From positions 6,962-27,393 of the forward strand of contig MU069537.1 of the NCBI GenBank assembly GCA_002284615.2: a stretch of 20,432 nt of DNA, written 5' to 3'. Below the pieces are notes generated by a model. It was not told the DNA's origin and did no database searches. It saw only the letters and a program-made list of their open reading frames with translations. The first letter of the stretch is position 1, and each line of letters begins with the position of its first letter. A program made the position numbers and the translations under genes. The stretch comes from Dunaliella salina. Its lineage: Eukaryota; Chlorophyta; Chlorophyceae; Chlamydomonadales; Dunaliellaceae. Below, in pieces: positions 16,669 through 20,432 of the stretch.

Positions 16669-19600
16669 GTGAGTGTGTGCTGTCCTTCAGGCTGTTGCAT
16701 TTTCAAGCAAGTGGCACTTGCTTTCTTGGAAATCCATGGATTTACATTGCTTGCATGCCCACGTCACTTTTTTTGATGGCCACAGGCACGGGGATGCGGT
16801 TACCCTCTTTGAGAAAGAGGCGGTATGCGGAGGCCACACCCTCACTGACCACTCATCACCCTATCCTGTAGACTTGGGTTTTCAGGTGCGTCACCCATGT
16901 CCACTCTCGAATTCAAAAATGCGAGGCTGGGGGCTGTCCAGCTCAGAGTCAGGAGAAATGAGAGAAGAGGTAATGGTGATGCAAGTTGGGGCTATCTTTC
17001 AGGCACAACTTTTCATTCTCCTGTTTAATTTATGCTTCATGTGTGTGGAAAAGACCACATGTTCTCTGTGCAAGCATCCACCCATACGTACAGTTTGGGC
17101 AAGCAGGTCTTGAGCTTACAATGACAATCTTCATCACATAATAGCCACAACATTCTGAGTTTTTGATGGGCAGATGAATCCAACGTACAATGCCAGCTGC
17201 CCTCGAAAAGAGAGTAACATCCCTTTGATGAGAGAATGTTGATGTTATGTGCACTCACCGTGTGTCATGCCAGGAGACCTATGATTATACTCTTCAGAAC
17301 TCAAAAGGAGGAAAGAAGTCATGTCTCATCTAAAATACAAGTAACCAGAGGATGACAAGCCGCTGATGCTTCTTTGCAGCCCAAGAAATACTTGCATTCT
17401 GTGTCTCCAAGTGCCTCAGTAAGTGTTCATGCTTTCATCTTCCAAGTGTGCGAGTGCCTGAAGGACACAAGTACCTTGGCTATATGACTCTGCGTCCTGA
17501 TGCTAGGAACACTGTTCTTTTGGCCTAGCTTATTCTTAGCTGCTCTCGCTGCATCCGGGCTCACATCGAGGATGCCCTTGCATTATATTCAATGCTTCAT
17601 TGAAATATTCGAAAGTATTCCTTTGAAATTATAAGTACACGAGGCGCAACGGGGGTCAATTGTTACATTTGCTATGGCGCTTGTGAGGTTACAGAGGGCT
17701 TTCGTAATAGTTAAAAGGTCTATTCATGCTGAGAAACCTCCAGTGAGCGAACCCCTGAATACTCTCTTTAGAGCCAAGCCCGCCGCTGTGCTGTGCTACA
17801 GAGGGCCTTGTTTCTTGGGTGCTGGCAGCGGCTTTTAAAAACCCCATGCACTGACTATGGTAGGTCTACAACCTGACGACGTATCCACACTTCGTGGGCT
17901 TTCTGGAGAGCCTTGGCGTGGACTCTGAGGCGTCTGATATGTCTTTCGCATTGTCCATGGATGAGGGCAAGCTGGAATGGGGGAGCCATGGACTGGATAC
18001 CATTTTTGCGCAGCGCTCCAACCTGGCTAGCCCATCTTTTCTCAGGTCTGCCTGATTCAATTCCTTTGCTTACATTTGTCTGGCTTTGATTTTCAACCCT
18101 GTGTACATCCAAATGAATGCAAATGTTTGCTTTATTTTTTTTGTTTTCATATGCAAGTTGCTGTTTGGAAAATTGTTACTTCACAAAGCGGTTTGTAGTG
18201 TCAGTGGTTCAGCAGCTGGTTTTTGTGTTGCTAAATTACTCGCTAGTGAAGTCCCTGCCTCGAACCTGCATGGACAGGTGTTTTTTCCTGCTTTTTAATG
18301 CTTGCCCTAGCTTTTCACAAAATCCCAATGTGAAAGCCATTGCACACAAAACTGATGCTCAAAGTTTTCCGCATCACTGGAGCATTCCAACCATGTTGTC
18401 TGTACAGGATGATCTCAGATGTCATTCGCTTTGGCAAGGAAGCACCTCGGGTCTTAGAGCCATCTGAAAACCACAAGGCAAGTGATGAGTGTAGCGAACT
18501 ACTTCATGATTATTCCGCAATGTTATTAGTTCCTTCAGCAGTGCAAGTTGCTCAGAATCAGTTTTGAAGGGGTGCACAGTGGGCGCACAATGTGCATGAT
18601 GAATGGCCGAGATGGGTGCGCAATGATAAAAACACATCAAATTCTGATGTGGTGCGAAGGACAGGTGCAAGGGAGAGGAATTAGGGAGAGGAAATAGGGC
18701 GAGGGAGAGGAAATAGGGGGAGGGAGAGGAAATTGGGAAAGGAAATAGGGTGAGGGGGAGATAACATGGGAGAGGTAATAAGGCGAGGGTAAGGAGGGGA
18801 AAAACGGGAAGGAAAGCATCGCTCGGCAAGCAGAGTATGTAGAGTCCTTCAAGCGGAAGCGTGAAGAGCAGCATGAATTTGAGGCAGGAAAAAAAGCCAG
18901 GACGTAATACGCTTCCTGCCTTGCAGTCAGCTCTGGAGAGGATGTATGCATGCAGGAGTTTCATTGGCATTATTATTATAACGATGCATCGCGACAGGTG
19001 CATGCACAACAGTGTCAGAGCAGTGTGTAATGAGGAATGTGCAATTCAAATTGTCTCTCAGCTGCCAAGGAGAGTGCAAAAAATGAAGGTGCGCAAAGGG
19101 GGAAATGCTTGGGCTGGAAGGTGGGATGCACAATGAGGGTGCGCAAAGGGTACATAAAGTTTGCTTGGCTTCTAGAAAGGTTGCACAATGGCAATTCAAT
19201 TCACAAGTTCAAGGGAGCACAGTGGTTGGGCACTTCTACAGTGTTGCCCAGAGGCACCAAAGGTTGTTGCGCATTTTATATGTGTGCTTTCTTCTATTGC
19301 TCCCAACCACGCAAGGCAAGTTCAGCTGCTACCACAGTGGCTGTTTCAGCATCAAACACCAACAGTACACAAACACTTCCGACTGCACCTTTCACACATG
19401 CAAGCACCCGTCGTGATGTCACCTCGTCAGAAGGTGCAGGCTGATATGAAGAGACATCTGTGAGTGGACGAACTGGTGAATTTTCCTTACTGCCTACACG
19501 AGTGTGCACAGAGCGCTGCTGTTTGTTTTGAAGCGAGGAGAGTGGAATTGGCACCTGGAATTGGCAAGCAGGAATTGGCCAGCTGCAAGGAGAATTGCTT

Positions 19601-20432
19601 TGCCTAGCCTCAAAGCCAGGACGTTGGCCTTTTTAGGTACAGGTGTGCATGATTGGCAACAGCCCCTACAGCCGGGCACCTCCTGTTCATCCCCACTGTA
19701 TGTTTGTGCAGTTCCGAGACATGAAGATGGGGCAGTACTTGCAGCAAGAGGGCTACAGCCAGGGCTTCATCAACAATTACGTGGTACCAATGTGTGCAGC
19801 CGTGTGGAGTGTACCAAAGGCACAGGTAGCGGCGCCCTCGTGCTCCTCCCATTGTTGCTGTTTCCTGCTCTTGGTTGGGTGGGGTAAGGGTTTAGGGTTT
19901 AAGGGTTTTGGGTGAGGGTCAGGATTTAGAGTTTAGGGTTGGCTGCTCTTTATTGACAGCATGCTTGCGCCTTCTGCTGTGAACCGCCTTGACTGCTCGT
20001 TGCCTGCCCATATTTTTTTGATTAACATTGGTGTTTTTGTATGTTAACATAGACATTGCCGTCTGTTAGCATTGTGAGGCCTTGCAACTGCACAAATTCT
20101 TGCATGAACTGCAAGCAGTGCAACTGACTGCTCATTGCCTGCTCATATTTTGGTGTCTGAAGGTTGTGAGGCCCTGCAACTGCACCTATTTTCGCACGAG
20201 CTGTGTTTGCTGACTGCCCTCTGAAAGACCTCCTCTGCACTCCTCTGACTGGCATGGCCTTTCTGAAGTGTGAGAGCTCCCCAAAGTTTGCTTCTTTAGT
20301 GTGCAGAAGTTTGGAACAAGCCAGAGGCCATGCTGCTGTGTGGCAGCTTCAAAGGCTCTGCAATGGGAATGCTGGTGCATCGCCTGCCTGAGGACAAGCT
20401 CTGCTTCAGGGTGACAAAGTTGGCATACGCGT
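16595..20432 (+). CDS. FAD/NAD(P)-binding amine-oxidase-like protein, multi-exon, 5' part
   Basis: Gene-level entry; the 3' part lies outside the window. Five exons joined in phase give about 181 residues. They have a Rossmann dinucleotide-binding start (VAVVGSGISGLSAAWLLHRH), an FEKEAVCGGHT ADP-binding continuation, VDLGFQVYNLTTYPHFVGFL, SDMSFALSMDEGKLEWGS, SDVIRFGKEAP and GFINNYVVPMCAAVWSVP. This run is typical of the predicted NAD/FAD-binding proteins of COG2907 and of the N-terminal domain of plant cyclopropane-fatty-acid-synthase-like proteins. Whether a methyltransferase domain follows cannot be seen. Substrate unknown. Introns are 117, 978, 362 and 1234 bp; the last is GC-AG. None carries exon-edge ladders. 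Confidence 0.9.
16786..16885 (+). CDS. Amine-oxidase-like gene, exon 2
   Basis: One base completing an Arg codon, then 33 codons: HGDAVTLFEKEAVCGGHTLT and DHSSPYPVDLGFQ. The acidic residue in LFEKE binds the ribose of FAD in the family, and GGHT is the conserved follow-on loop. The acceptor is gatggccacag; the donor is CAG followed by gtgcgt. Confidence 0.93.
16886..17863. other. Intron 2 of the amine-oxidase-like gene
   Basis: 978 bp. No conserved protein segment is missing across it (DLGFQ joins VYN), and I saw no exon copies or clear repeats. Small open frames on both strands look random. Confidence 0.7.
17864..18045 (+). CDS. Amine-oxidase-like gene, exon 3
   Basis: Sixty codons plus two bases: VYNLTTYPHFVGFLESLGVD, SEASDMSFALSMDEGKLEWG, SHGLDTIFAQRSNLASPSFL. 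The family has 'V-x-N-x-x-[TN]YP-x-[FM]-x-x-[FL]-[FL]-x-x-LGV-x-x-x-x-SDMSF-[AS]' followed by 'EW.S..GL..LFAQ..N...P.F', matched almost position by position. The acceptor is ctatggtag; the donor is AG followed by gtctgc. Confidence 0.95.
18408..18477 (+). CDS. Amine-oxidase-like gene, exon 4
   Basis: One base finishing an Arg codon plus 23 codons: MISDVIRFGKEAPRVLEPSE then NHK. It continues 'FLR-MI-x-[DE]-[VI]-x-RF' of the family. The acceptor is ttgtctgtacag. The donor is AAG followed by gcaagt, a GC donor in phase 0. A read-through would stop eight residues later at LLHD, and no suitable GT donor lies nearby in phase. Confidence 0.88.
18478..19711. other. Intron 4 (GC-AG) of the amine-oxidase-like gene
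   Basis: 1234 bp starting gcaagt and ending gtttgtgcag. Apart from the purine-rich tract (separate entry), a GTGCGCAAAGGG block occurs at about 19090 and 19139. No coding segment is missing from the protein across it. Confidence 0.75.
18664..18812 (+). repeat. Purine-rich (GGGAGAGGAAATA) repeat tract
   Basis: About 150 bp, almost all purines, of irregular units GGGAGAGGAAATAGGG(C/G)GA. Such polypurine tracts can form triplex or unusual structures. It lies inside the GC-AG intron 4; its CT-rich antisense explains the low-complexity minus-strand open frames here. Confidence 0.9.
19712..19825 (+). CDS. Amine-oxidase-like gene, exon 5
   Basis: Thirty-eight codons, FRDMKMGQYLQQEGYSQGFI then NNYVVPMCAAVWSVPKAQ, phase 0 at both ends. 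The family motif '[TF]-[LV]-x-x-[YF]-L-x-x-x-GYS-x-x-F-x-x-x-Y-[LV]-VP-[MI]-C-[AG]-[AS]-[VI]-WS-[CV]-P' fits closely. The acceptor is gtatgtttgtgcag; the donor is CAG followed by gtagcg. The next segment, expected to begin with a Leu-Ser-Phe-like motif, was not found before the window ends. Confidence 0.95.
19884..19940 (+). repeat. Interstitial telomere-like tract (TTTAGGG type)
   Basis: Imperfect GGGTTTAGGGTTTAAGGG-type repeats, including TTTAGGGTTTAAGGGTTTT and, at the end, GAGTTTAGGGTTGG. TTTAGGG is the common telomere unit of plants and many green algae. It lies about 60 bp into intron 5, on the coding strand. It may be a scar of end repair or a telomerase-mediated insertion, and the degeneration suggests it is not recent. 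Confidence 0.85.
19941..20432. other. Sequence after exon 5, no confident exon
   Basis: Probably intron. GTGAGGCC(T/C)TGCAACTGCAC occurs near 20070 and 20168, and CTGCTC(G/A)TTGCCTGC near 19994 and 20129. From about 20300 a plus-strand frame stays open to the window end (contains AMGMLVHRLPEDK), but it does not match the expected next segment and its phase does not fit exon 5, so no exon is called. Confidence 0.5.

Noticed and set aside
18422..19009. 195-codon minus-strand open frame rich in Pro, Leu and Ser
   Set aside because: It is the CT-rich antisense of the purine tract at 18664-18812 and overlaps exon 4 of the plus-strand gene.

Overview
This is nuclear DNA of a eukaryote with intron-rich genes. 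Coding sequence is confined to short exons bounded by GT-AG or GC-AG splice sites, and most of the DNA is long repeat-filled intron. A TTTAGGG-type telomere-like tract and the look of both proteins point to the green lineage. My best guess is a chlorophyte alga such as Dunaliella; this is inference, not proof.

Two divergent genes share a short intergenic region at about 16444-16594. The minus-strand gene (about 16443 down to 596, probably continuing past base 1) encodes a sorting nexin of the SNX1/Vps5 type. It has a Pro-rich N-terminus, a PX phosphoinositide-binding domain split over two exons, a linker, and a BAR domain over four recognised exons. The exons, in transcript order, are 16443-16417 (tentative), 16232-16026, 15178-15125, 14597-14397, 12253-12093, one unplaced or weakly placed exon, 6804-6639, 4008-3808, 2413-2348 and 775-596. 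Splice phases agree at every directly adjacent pair of exons. The plus-strand gene (16595 to beyond the window end) encodes the N-terminal part of an FAD/NAD(P)-binding amine-oxidase-like protein. Proteins of this kind resemble COG2907 and the N-terminal domain of plant cyclopropane-fatty-acid-synthase-like proteins. Five exons are clear: 16595-16668, 16786-16885, 17864-18045, 18408-18477 and 19712-19825.

The most striking structure is in the sorting nexin introns. Instead of unrelated repeats, they hold tandem arrays of degenerate copies of the edge of the neighbouring exon, with its splice site included. I call these exon-edge ladders. They sit on the donor side of the exons ending at 14397, 12093, 6639, 3808 and 596, and on the acceptor side of the exons starting at 12253, 6804 and 4008. 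Units are about 95-160 bp and run away from the exon. The introns of the divergent neighbour show none. Most long open frames in the window are antisense or shadow readings of these arrays.

Other structures are a nearly perfect 32-bp-arm hairpin (1233-1299), a 32-base uninterrupted G run, repeats in mixed orientation (5500-5765), a 36-bp CTGCAG-rich array, a purine-rich intronic tract and an interstitial telomere-like tract. The two proteins have no evident functional link, and their divergent arrangement is the only visible connection. I see no tRNA, rRNA, CRISPR array or intact transposon.
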